The position numbers and the translations under genes are program-made. A DNA stretch of 64,000 nt, taken from NCBI RefSeq assembly GCF_001659785.1, contig NZ_CP015961.1:2604001-2668000 (forward strand), read 5' to 3'. The notes beneath the pieces are model-generated. The model saw only the letters and a list, made by a program, of their open reading frames with translations, was not told where the DNA came from and did not search any database. Positions 55,000 through 61,946 of the stretch are shown here, one piece after another. The stretch's first letter is position 1, and every line of letters begins with the position of its first letter. The DNA comes from Dietzia timorensis (lineage in GTDB: Bacteria; Actinomycetota; Actinomycetes; Mycobacteriales; Mycobacteriaceae).

Positions 55000-56250
55000 T
55001 CAGTGTGGATACCCGTCGCGACACACGCGCTCGATGTGATCGCGCTGCACGCCGTCATCGCTGCAATCCGCGAGGACGGCGATGCGCTCGTCCAGCGGTA
55101 TCCGGTCGAGTATCGGGTGGAGCTCTCCGCGCAGCGGTTCGCCGGAGCGTGGATCGGCGAGCCCGGCTATCGATTCCCTCGCCGGGGTGGACTCGAGGTC
55201 CGCCCAGCCCACACCGCGAAGGGACACCTCCCACTGGCGGACTCCGTAGAACTCGGTCCCGTTCTCGTCGTGCGGCCACGCCGACAGAAGCATCTGAGCG
55301 CGATTTAACGAGCTATACGGGTGGATCGTCGGGGCGTAGAGGAATGGCTCCTCTCGCCAGGAGACCTGCACGCGCGGCGGGGTCCACGGCCCCTCGGGAC
55401 GCGGGGCCGCGCGGGTCACCGCGCCGAGTGGTCCGTCGAGGTAGGACAGCACGACTGTCCCGTCGATGACCTGCGTGCCGAGTTCGCCGATGGCGCCGTC
55501 CGGAATTGTCGGCGCAATGATGGGGTCCGCAGGGCCGCACGCATTCCACCCCCAGGCCCCGGAAGAATCGCGACCGAAGAACTCGTAGGTCGAGCGCTCC
55601 CACATCGTCCGCCAGCTCACGCGCGCGAGATGGATCCCTCCGCCGTGCCAGCGGCCCGAATTGGTGCCATAGATGTACACGTGGTCTTCTCCCGGCCACA
55701 GGATCATCGAATTGTTCTGGAAATGCCGCCAGATCCCTGCATTGGGGAAGTCGAAATTGCCGTGGTCGCGTTCGACGTCCCAGGAGCGGACCCAGTTCTC
55801 GCCGTGTTCGTCGGTGGAGGTCCACATCCGAGAGTGGAATGTCTCCCAGCTCCTCCCTTCGGTCACCGGGCCCCACGCCTTGATCGCGAAAGTTGTCATC
55901 ATGAAACGGCCATCGGGCAGGTGAATGAGGTCACAGGGAATGTTTGTGAATCCGTCGGGAAGCTTGCCCGAGTCCGGCCCTCCCGAGTGGCGATAGTTGA
56001 TCATCTGCTTCGCGTACGCCCCGCCGATCGCGTTATCCCAGTCGATGCCTCGTTCGATATCGCGGTTGGATTGGCGCAGGCCGATGGGAGACCGCCAACC
56101 GGGCCCGCCGACGCGTTCGTCGAAACTGTCGCCGAAAATCGTGATCGTATAGCCGTGGTTTGTCAGCGCAGGGTAGCCGAGGTCTGTCGCGGCGGCACCG
56201 AAGCGCCCCGTCCCCCGCGGCCCAGAGAGTTCGCGCACCATCCGTGCCAT
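55000..56250 (-). CDS. DUF4185-domain protein
   Basis: A 416-residue protein with the DUF4185 pattern of a beta-propeller-like, glycosidase-related fold: DLGYPALTNHGYTITIFGDSF, IPCDLIHLPDGRFMMTTFAIK, GNFDFPNAGIWRHF, YIYGTNSGRWHGGGIHLARV and FLYAPTIHPYSSL. Family members are often secreted and may bind sugars, but no signal peptide is visible from the ATG at 56250 (MARMVRELSGPRG). A longer reading runs into the alkyltransferase-like gene and is rejected. It is the last gene of a TetR-led operon. Function unknown. Confidence 0.8.
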   Translation of the reverse strand: MARMVRELSGPRGTGRFGAAATDLGYPALTNHGYTITIFGDSFDERVGGPGWRSPIGLRQSNRDIERGIDWDNAIGGAYAKQMINYRHSGGPDSGKLPDGFTNIPCDLIHLPDGRFMMTTFAIKAWGPVTEGRSWETFHSRMWTSTDEHGENWVRSWDVERDHGNFDFPNAGIWRHFQNNSMILWPGEDHVYIYGTNSGRWHGGGIHLARVSWRTMWERSTYEFFGRDSSGAWGWNACGPADPIIAPTIPDGAIGELGTQVIDGTVVLSYLDGPLGAVTRAAPRPEGPWTPPRVQVSWREEPFLYAPTIHPYSSLNRAQMLLSAWPHDENGTEFYGVRQWEVSLRGVGWADLESTPARESIAGLADPRSGEPLRGELHPILDRIPLDERIAVLADCSDDGVQRDHIERVCRDGYPH

Positions 56251-56251
56251 G

Positions 56252-56590
56252 TCACCGTTCCTCCTCGTACGCTGCCGCCGCGGAGATGTCGAGTAAGTCC
56301 TCGAGGTCCGCTGGGCCCAGTCGGTACTCGGGCCGTGCGCGCCCGGCGCCGGTGAATTCGACGCCTTCGGATTCGAGGATCTCACGCACCGAGCGGGTTT
56401 CGTGGGGATTGGACCAGTGGAACCCCGCGGACACCGAGCCGTCGGCACGCAGGACTCGGTAGGCACCCGGCCCACCGCCCGTCGACAGCCGGGTACCCAC
56501 GACGCGAGCGCCGGTGCCCAACAACTCTGCGAGTACGCCGTAACTCGTCCAATATCCGCTCGGTATTGCGGCGACGAGTCGGTCGAGCAT
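56252..56590 (-). CDS. Alkyltransferase-like protein (MGMT/ATL DNA-binding domain)
   Basis: A 112-residue protein with the MGMT C-terminal helix-turn-helix: LVAAIPSGYWTSYGVLAELL, RVVGTRLSTGG and AYRVLRADGSVSAGFHW. The PCHR active-site cysteine motif of methyltransferases is absent, so it should be an ATL protein that binds alkylated bases without repairing them and flags them for excision repair. The ATG at 56590 (MLDRLVAAI) leaves a 10-base gap after tetR; a start 11 codons earlier would overlap tetR. Second gene of a TetR operon. Confidence 0.82.
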   Translation of the reverse strand: MLDRLVAAIPSGYWTSYGVLAELLGTGARVVGTRLSTGGGPGAYRVLRADGSVSAGFHWSNPHETRSVREILESEGVEFTGAGRARPEYRLGPADLEDLLDISAAAAYEEER

Positions 56591-56600
56591 GCTCCAGTCC

Positions 56601-57197
56601 CTAATGGCTGCCCATCTCCGCAAGTAGGACTCGTACGCCGGCCACGTACCTGGCGGGATCCATCTGCCCGCGGGTCGAGACCTGCATGATGAATCCTTGG
56701 GCGAGTGACAGGATCACGGGCGCGCAGGCCCAGGCCACACCCTCGGGATCTTCGTTGTCCGACTGACCGAACCAGGCGACGAGATATTCGCCGATCGCCT
56801 GGTGGAGCCGCTCCATACTGGTGCTTGTCGAGTCGCGAAGCTGCGGCATGACGACGGACTCTCCCCAGATCTGGAGCAACGCGTCCGCGGTCGCCTTCGC
56901 GTCCGGGATGTCGGAAAGGAAGAGCTCGAGCGCCGCGTCCGGCGGCGGCACGGGTGCCGCTTCACCGAGGTCGCGCCACAGCGCCGTTCGATCGTGAAGC
57001 ATTTCCTCCGCAGCGAGGTGCAACAGTTCGTCTTTGGTCGTGTACAGATGGCCGATTTCTTCGGGGACGATGCCGACCCGTGACGCCAATTCCTCTACTG
57101 ATGCAGAGGGGACCCCTTCGTCACGAACCGAGTTGATGAGCGCTTGAGCCAGTCGCGCTCGCTGTGAATCTCGAATTTTACCGGTGGTCGACGGCAT
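56601..57197 (-). CDS. TetR-family regulator
   Basis: A 198-residue regulator. The helix-turn-helix (LAQALINSVRDEGVPSASV, VEELASRVGIVPEEIGHLY, TTKDELL) spans about residues 13-60. The ATG at 57197 (MPSTTGKIRDSQRARLA) is chosen over a reading 16 codons longer that would cover the palindrome at 57222. That palindrome, GTTGAnATGnCATnTCAAC, is the likely autoregulatory site. The alkyltransferase-like and DUF4185 genes follow in the same operon. Confidence 0.85.
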   Translation of the reverse strand: MPSTTGKIRDSQRARLAQALINSVRDEGVPSASVEELASRVGIVPEEIGHLYTTKDELLHLAAEEMLHDRTALWRDLGEAAPVPPPDAALELFLSDIPDAKATADALLQIWGESVVMPQLRDSTSTSMERLHQAIGEYLVAWFGQSDNEDPEGVAWACAPVILSLAQGFIMQVSTRGQMDPARYVAGVRVLLAEMGSH

Positions 57198-57221
57198 GAA
57201 ACTAGCGTACGTCCTCGAATA

Positions 57222-57240
57222 GTTGACATGCCATCTCAAC
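57222..57240 (-). promoter_or_regulatory. 19-bp imperfect palindrome before the TetR-ATL-DUF4185 operon
   Basis: GTTGACATGCCATCTCAAC is symmetric except for its centre and one position pair, giving GTTGAnATGnCATnTCAAC. It lies 25 bases before the tetR ATG. It is unlike the TAGACA palindromes nearby, so it should serve a different regulator, most simply the TetR it precedes. Confidence 0.6.
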
Positions 57241-57272
57241 GTCAAAACCGCAGTCGCTCTGCGATTATCAAT

Positions 57273-58118
57273 CTATGTTAATCCGAGCTTCACGGCGAGT
57301 CGATCGAGGTAGGCAAGTACCTCGTCTTCGCTTGCGTCCGGGGTGCCATACACGACCTCGTCGACCTCGGCCAAGCGCCACTTCTCGTGGTTTGCGGAGT
57401 CGGGCTTGCCGTCGAGAATCACCGTGTACGGCTTCCCCGACCGGCCGGCGGCATCCCACATCCTCCGCAGCTCGCCGATCCCGGCGACGGCATCGGTTTC
57501 GATCGGCGTCGTCATCCACCCGTCGGCGGCGCGGCAGATCCACGTGAAGTTCTTCTCGTTTCCCGCGGCGCCGACAACGACCTTCGGTCCTCCCTCCTGC
57601 ACGGGCTTCGGCCAGGCCCAGGAGGGCGGGAAGTCGACGAACTCCCCATGAAACTCCGCCTCGTCCTCGGTCCACAGCCCTCGCATCGCCTCAAGGTATT
57701 CGCGCAACATCGTCCGCCTCCGCCCTAGCGGAACGCCGTGGTCGCGCAGTTCGTCGAGGTTCCAGCCGAAGCCGACGCCGAGCGTCACTCGCCCACCGGA
57801 GAGATGGTCGACCGTGGCGATCGTCTTCGCCAGCCCGATCGGATCACTTTCCACCGGAAGCGCAACCGCGGTCCCCAGACGGATATCGGTGGTGGCGGCG
57901 GAGACCGCCCCCAGCGTGGCCCACGGATCGAGCGTGCGCCTGTATCGATCGTCCGGCAGCTCCTTGCCGCCCGTGGGGTGAAGAGCCTCGCGGTCGACCG
58001 GTATGTGGGTGTGCTCCGGAACGTAGAACGATCGGAACCCCAACCCCTCGGCGTGCGCAGCAAGACGTTCGGGCCGCGGGCCGCGGTCGGAGGTGAAGAG
58101 GGTGATGCCAAAGTCCAC
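57273..58118 (-). CDS. LLM-class (F420-dependent type) oxidoreductase
   Basis: A 281-residue luciferase-like TIM-barrel enzyme. MDFGITLFTSDRGPRPERLA, SFYVPEHTHIP, LGTAVALPVESDPIGLAKTIATVDHLSGGR and TLGVGFGWNLDEL are typical of the F420-dependent subgroup of mycobacteria. The start is GTG at 58118. It is preceded by the palindrome TAGACAGCTGTCTA, identical to that at the cyp51/aldA promoter, so it is likely co-regulated with that pathway. Its substrate is unknown; F420 rather than FMN is inferred from subgroup resemblance. Confidence 0.88.
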   Translation of the reverse strand: MDFGITLFTSDRGPRPERLAAHAEGLGFRSFYVPEHTHIPVDREALHPTGGKELPDDRYRRTLDPWATLGAVSAATTDIRLGTAVALPVESDPIGLAKTIATVDHLSGGRVTLGVGFGWNLDELRDHGVPLGRRRTMLREYLEAMRGLWTEDEAEFHGEFVDFPPSWAWPKPVQEGGPKVVVGAAGNEKNFTWICRAADGWMTTPIETDAVAGIGELRRMWDAAGRSGKPYTVILDGKPDSANHEKWRLAEVDEVVYGTPDASEDEVLAYLDRLAVKLGLT

Positions 58119-58161
58119 GCGAGGTGCCTCCGCTACAATTCCGGCCGCCCACCTGCAAAGG

Positions 58162-58191
58162 TAGACAGCTGTCTAGGTGTGTGCCACACAC
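58162..58191 (-). promoter_or_regulatory. Operator upstream of the F420-type oxidoreductase
   Basis: TAGACAGCTGTCTA (58162-58175) is identical to the palindrome at 47286-47299 and starts 44 bases before the GTG. Directly beyond it lies a second perfect inverted repeat, GTGTGTG-C-CACACAC (58177-58191), whose role is unknown. Confidence 0.65.
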
Positions 58192-58245
58192 TCTATCCGA
58201 CGCGCGGCGCCCGCCGGACGGAATCGTCCCGAAATGGCGAAGGCC

Positions 58246-58836
58246 TCAGCCCCAGCCTCCGACGAGCGTGTCGATCCCCTCGACATAGGCCTCCATGTCG
58301 ACCTCTCCCCTCAGCGCCGTTTGGACGATGTAGCCCTGCACGAACGCCAGGAATGCCGGGGCGCTGCGCTGTGCGGCATCGTCCGGATCGACGCGTCCGG
58401 CCTGCGCAAACCACGCGCGGAGATAGACCTGGATGGCCTCGAGCAAGTTGTCGACGATTTGGCCCGTCCACGTGCTGAGCACGTCGTGGGTCATCGCCTG
58501 ACCCCAGATCTGCATCATCGCGCGCGCATTGCGGGTGACATCTGGCAAGGAGCCGGCAACCTCGCTCACCGCCCGCGACGGCGGGGGGACGGGGTCGCGT
58601 TCGGCTAGCTCGGCGAAATTGGCTGCTCGGTCCTGCACCACGACCCGTGCGGCAGCGATGAGTATTTCGTCCTTCGACGCGAAGTATCCGTAGATCGCTC
58701 CGGCGGACAGGCCGGAGCGCTCGATCACATCCGCCATCGAGGTGTCTGCGACCCCCTTTTCCGTAACCGTCGCCAGCAGCGCGTGGACGATCTTCTCGCG
58801 CTGGGCCGCTCGGCGGGCATCGGAAATCCTCGGCAT
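58246..58836 (-). CDS. TetR-family regulator, divergent from a YhgE-like membrane protein
   Basis: A 196-residue regulator: AQREKIVHALLATVTEKGVAD, MADVIERSGLSAGAIYGYF and ASKDEILIAA form the helix-turn-helix at about residues 10-58. The remainder is a helical ligand domain. The 111-base divergent gap to the membrane-protein gene holds three palindromic elements. TetR genes divergent from YhgE/ABC-2-like genes usually repress them in response to lipids or drugs; the inducer here is unknown. Confidence 0.88.
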   Translation of the reverse strand: MPRISDARRAAQREKIVHALLATVTEKGVADTSMADVIERSGLSAGAIYGYFASKDEILIAAARVVVQDRAANFAELAERDPVPPPSRAVSEVAGSLPDVTRNARAMMQIWGQAMTHDVLSTWTGQIVDNLLEAIQVYLRAWFAQAGRVDPDDAAQRSAPAFLAFVQGYIVQTALRGEVDMEAYVEGIDTLVGGWG

Positions 58837-58850
58837 GTGTCACACAGTAC

Positions 58851-58911
58851 AGAATGTTCATTCTCCTTGACCACTCCACTCCATCGGAGTACGTTCTAGA
58901 ACGTTCATTCG
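58851..58911. promoter_or_regulatory. Repeated operator elements between tetR and the YhgE-like gene
   Basis: AGAATG-TT-CATTCT (58851-58864) and the related AGAACGTTCATTCG (58898-58911) occur 47 bases apart. Overlapping the second is a perfect palindrome, ACGTTCTAGAACGT (58891-58904). One element lies near each divergent start, as expected when a TetR represses both genes. Confidence 0.6.
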
Positions 58912-58947
58912 TTTTAGTGCACAATTCCTTCCACAACAGGAGCCTTA

Positions 58948-60021
58948 ATGACGACCCCAGAACCCCACACCCCGTGGCCGAAAGCAGTGGCCATGGGCGT
59001 CGTCGGCGCGGTCATCGTGTCACTCGTCGTGCTCGCTTTCCTCTGGCCCTCGATGACCTCGAAGCCAAAAGATCTCCCCGTCGATGTCGTCGCTTCCGAG
59101 CAGGCCTTCGAGCAGTTCACCGCGCAGGCCACCAAGGCCGCCGAGGCACAGGGCCAGGACCTGCCCTTCGAATTCAACCGCGTCAACACCCGCGACGCGG
59201 CGGTCGACGGGATCGAGGCGCGCGAGGCATACGGCGCGTTCGTCCTTCCCTCCGCCCCCGGCGCGACGATGGAGGTTCTCACCGCCAAGGCCGCCAACAC
59301 CCAGGTCGCCACCATGCTCACTTCGACTGCCGATGGCATGGTCGCCGCGCAGGCCGCACAGCTACCCGCCGACGCCCCCGCAGACCAGCGCATTGCCGTG
59401 CTTCAGGCTGCCTCTGCCGGCGCCGAGGTCACCGACGTCGTCCCGCCCTCAGAGGATGATCCCAACGGCACAGGCTTCGCACTCGCGGCGCTCCCCCTCA
59501 CGATCGGCGGAATCCTCGGCGGTGTCATCACCTCGCTGGCACTCAAGGGCACGTGGCGTCGGCTCGTCGGTGTTCTCACCTACTCCGTCGTCGGCTCCGC
59601 GGCGCTGTTCGGCATCCTCGACCTGTGGTTCAACCTCACCCCGGGCCCCGTCTATCTGGTGTGGCCGGCCATTGCCTTGAGCCTCGCAGCCACCGCCTCG
59701 GTCATCGTCGGCCTTCACAGTCTGCTGGGCCCTCCCGGCATCGGCGTGGGCGCGATCCTCACCATGTTCATCGGTAACCCGCTCGCCGGCGCGCAGGCCC
59801 CCAAGGAATTCCTCCCCGGCCCGTTCGGCGAGATCGGTCAACTTTTCGTCCCCGGCGCGACGGGAACGCTGCTACGCGATGTCTCCTACTTCCCCGAAGC
59901 CTCCACGCTCGCGCCGTGGCTCACGCTGGCTGTATGGGCGGCTGCCGGCCTATCACTCATCGTGTTCGCCCACCACCGCAACGGCCGGGGCGCCGAGAGC
60001 CCGGCACCTGCGACGTCATAA
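58948..60021 (+). CDS. YhgE/Pip-like (ABC-2-type) membrane protein
   Basis: A 357-residue membrane protein. One membrane segment lies at about residues 15-35 (VAMGVVGAVIVSLVVLAFLW), then an outside domain of about 140 residues, then about five segments from residue 178 (LAALPLTIGGILGGVITSLA) to the end (APWLTLAVWAAAGLSLIVFA). This one-plus-five layout is that of the YhgE/Pip and ABC-2 permease relatives. It lacks a cognate ATPase gene nearby. Divergent from tetR; followed by a strong terminator. Transport of a lipid or drug is possible but not shown. Confidence 0.75.
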   Translation: MTTPEPHTPWPKAVAMGVVGAVIVSLVVLAFLWPSMTSKPKDLPVDVVASEQAFEQFTAQATKAAEAQGQDLPFEFNRVNTRDAAVDGIEAREAYGAFVLPSAPGATMEVLTAKAANTQVATMLTSTADGMVAAQAAQLPADAPADQRIAVLQAASAGAEVTDVVPPSEDDPNGTGFALAALPLTIGGILGGVITSLALKGTWRRLVGVLTYSVVGSAALFGILDLWFNLTPGPVYLVWPAIALSLAATASVIVGLHSLLGPPGIGVGAILTMFIGNPLAGAQAPKEFLPGPFGEIGQLFVPGATGTLLRDVSYFPEASTLAPWLTLAVWAAAGLSLIVFAHHRNGRGAESPAPATS

Positions 60022-60046
60022 TACAAACACCCACCCTTGACGGCGG

Positions 60047-60082
60047 AAGAGCCGCGCCCCATGGACTCGGGGCGCGGCTCTT
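60047..60082. terminator. Strong bidirectional terminator
   Basis: AAGAGCCGCGCCCC (60047-60060) and GGGGCGCGGCTCTT (60069-60082) form a perfect 14-bp stem with an 8-base loop, followed by CTTTC. It lies in the 91-base gap between the convergent YhgE-like and toroid-protein genes and can serve both. Confidence 0.85.
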
Positions 60083-60112
60083 CTTTCGTAGAGAATTCGG
60101 GGCGTGAAACCT

Positions 60113-61183
60113 TCAGCGGCCGAGCTTGGCGGCGGTGTCGTTGGAGACATAGCGGAAGACGTCGTTGCCCGGCGTCGCGCGGGAGAGCGCATCTGCGGCG
60201 AGCAGCACGGCGGCCGCGGTCCAGGTCGACAGCTCCACGGGCCACCGCTTGCCATCGGCGAACACCAGGCCGGTCCAGTACGAACCGTCGTCGTCGCGCA
60301 GGTGCTGCATATTGGTGAACTGCTCGAGAGCCTCCGCGTGCCGGCCGACCGCCTCGAGAGAGAGCACGAGCTCGCACGTCTCGGCGCCCGTCACCCACGG
60401 GTTGTCGTCGACACAGCGGATTCCGAGTCCCTCGACGACGAAATCGCCCCAGCGACCATCGATCCGGGCGGACGCGTCCTCGCCGACGACCACGCCGCCG
60501 AGGACCGGGTAGTACCAATCCATCGAGTAGCGGTCCTTCGGGCTGAACAGCTCGGGCCGAGTTCGGATGACCTCGCCCAACTGGTCGGCGGTGATCTCCC
60601 AGTCGGGCACCGATTCACCGAGCTCCTCGGCAATGAGCGTGCCGCAGCGCAGCGCGTGGTGCATGCTCGACGAGCCGGTTACGAGCGCCTCCCGGCGCAA
60701 CTCGCCGTCCTCGCCTCGCGAGTACCAGATCTGACCTTCGGGGCCGCGGAACCGCAGCACGAGGTCCAGCGCACGGCGCACGCACTGCCACATTTCACGC
60801 AGGAACCCCTGGTGCCCGGTCACCTTGAAGTGGTGCCACACCCCCACCGCGACGTACGCGGTGTAGTTCGCGTCGATCCCGGCGTCTTCGACGACGTCAT
60901 CCTGCCAGCGCATCGGCCACGATCCGTCGCCGCGCTGCGTGTCCCGGAGGAAGTAGTAGGCACGCTCCGCGGCCTCCCACTGCCCTCCCACGGACAGCCC
61001 CATGGCCGATTCGACATGGTCCCACGGGTCGGTGTGCCCTCCCGTGAACCACGGGATCTGTCCATTGGGCCGTTGCACGGACGCGATCCACTCGCCGGTG
61101 GCGCGCGCCTGATCGCGCGAGAGCACGCCGGGCACCTCGGGCAGAGGCCTGCTGGCGGGGTCGAAAGTCGCGGGGTCAGTCAT
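60113..61183 (-). CDS. Alpha-alpha toroid (prenyltransferase/terpene-cyclase-like) protein
   Basis: A 356-residue protein with repeated toroid helices: EWIASVQRPNGQIPWFTGG, YFLRDTQRGDGSWPMRW, and LRDDDGSYWTGLVF, which resemble QW-type repeats of squalene cyclases and protein prenyltransferases. The DxDD of class II cyclases is not visible, so catalysis is uncertain; it may bind an isoprenoid or glycan. It is the third gene of a cassette with a methyltransferase (7 bases upstream) and a glycosyltransferase. No signal peptide. Database labels such as prenyltransferase reflect fold only. Confidence 0.75.
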   Translation of the reverse strand: MTDPATFDPASRPLPEVPGVLSRDQARATGEWIASVQRPNGQIPWFTGGHTDPWDHVESAMGLSVGGQWEAAERAYYFLRDTQRGDGSWPMRWQDDVVEDAGIDANYTAYVAVGVWHHFKVTGHQGFLREMWQCVRRALDLVLRFRGPEGQIWYSRGEDGELRREALVTGSSSMHHALRCGTLIAEELGESVPDWEITADQLGEVIRTRPELFSPKDRYSMDWYYPVLGGVVVGEDASARIDGRWGDFVVEGLGIRCVDDNPWVTGAETCELVLSLEAVGRHAEALEQFTNMQHLRDDDGSYWTGLVFADGKRWPVELSTWTAAAVLLAADALSRATPGNDVFRYVSNDTAAKLGR

Positions 61184-61190
61184 GTGTTCC

Positions 61191-61946
61191 TTATGCGGGC
61201 TTCGGCGCGCGGGCGTCGCGGCGAGCCTTCCAATCGACCGGCTTGGACAAATAGAAGACCTGCGATTTGCCCATCACGGGATTGAGCGCGGTCTCGGCGA
61301 CGCGGGTCAACAGCGGCTTTTTCATCAGGTCCCACACGAGGAGCTTGTGGTACCACTTCGGCAGCGGGTTGTCCTCGTTGTTCACACCGACGGCGCATTT
61401 CAGCCACCAGTACGGCGCGTGCAGCGCGTGCGCGTGGCCCGTCCCGGTGACCTCGAGGCCCGCGGCGCGGAGCTTGTAACCGAGTTCGGCCTCGGTGTAG
61501 ATGCGCACGTGCCCGCCGATGTTCTCGTGGTATTCGTCCGACAACCACCAGCACACGGTCTCTGGCCATTCGCGCGGCACCGTCACCGCGGCGACCCCAC
61601 CGGGCTTGAGCACCCGGACGAACTCCTCGATCGCGCGGGTGTCCTCGAGCACGTGCTCGAGAACCTCGGAGATGAGCACCAAATCGAAGGTGTCGTCCTC
61701 GTACGGCAGGTTGAGCGCGTCGCCGACGACCGCTTCCGCCTGCGCCCCCTCGGGCAGACCACCCTCGAGGCGGATCGCCTCGATCATGTTCTGCACCTCG
61801 GCCATCTCGGCCTCATTCTGATCGAACGCGGTGACGTTCGCCCCGAGGCTGTACAGCTCGAACGTGTGCCGACCGAGCCCCGCACCGATGTCGATGGCGC
61901 GCATTCCCGGCGTGACGCCGAGCCTCTTGAAGTTCACCGTTAGCAC
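61191..61946 (-). CDS. Class I SAM-dependent methyltransferase
   Basis: A 251-residue methyltransferase. Motif I is GMRAIDIGAGLGRHTFELY with the ribose-binding acid at VTAFDQNEAE; ALNLPYEDDTFDLVLISEVLEHV and VLKPGGVAAVTVP are the UbiE/Methyltransf_11 motifs. Its start overlaps the end of the glycosyltransferase gene by seven bases, and the toroid-protein gene follows after seven bases. The substrate may be the product of the neighbouring glycosyltransferase or an isoprenoid. The C-terminal third (DLMKKPLLTRVAETALN) is amphipathic and could touch the membrane. Confidence 0.88.
   Translation of the reverse strand: MLTVNFKRLGVTPGMRAIDIGAGLGRHTFELYSLGANVTAFDQNEAEMAEVQNMIEAIRLEGGLPEGAQAEAVVGDALNLPYEDDTFDLVLISEVLEHVLEDTRAIEEFVRVLKPGGVAAVTVPREWPETVCWWLSDEYHENIGGHVRIYTEAELGYKLRAAGLEVTGTGHAHALHAPYWWLKCAVGVNNEDNPLPKWYHKLLVWDLMKKPLLTRVAETALNPVMGKSQVFYLSKPVDWKARRDARAPKPA

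Noticed and set aside
55321-56355. A 344-codon plus-strand frame opposite the DUF4185 gene
   Set aside because: Antisense shadow; the minus-strand protein has recognisable family segments and operon spacing.
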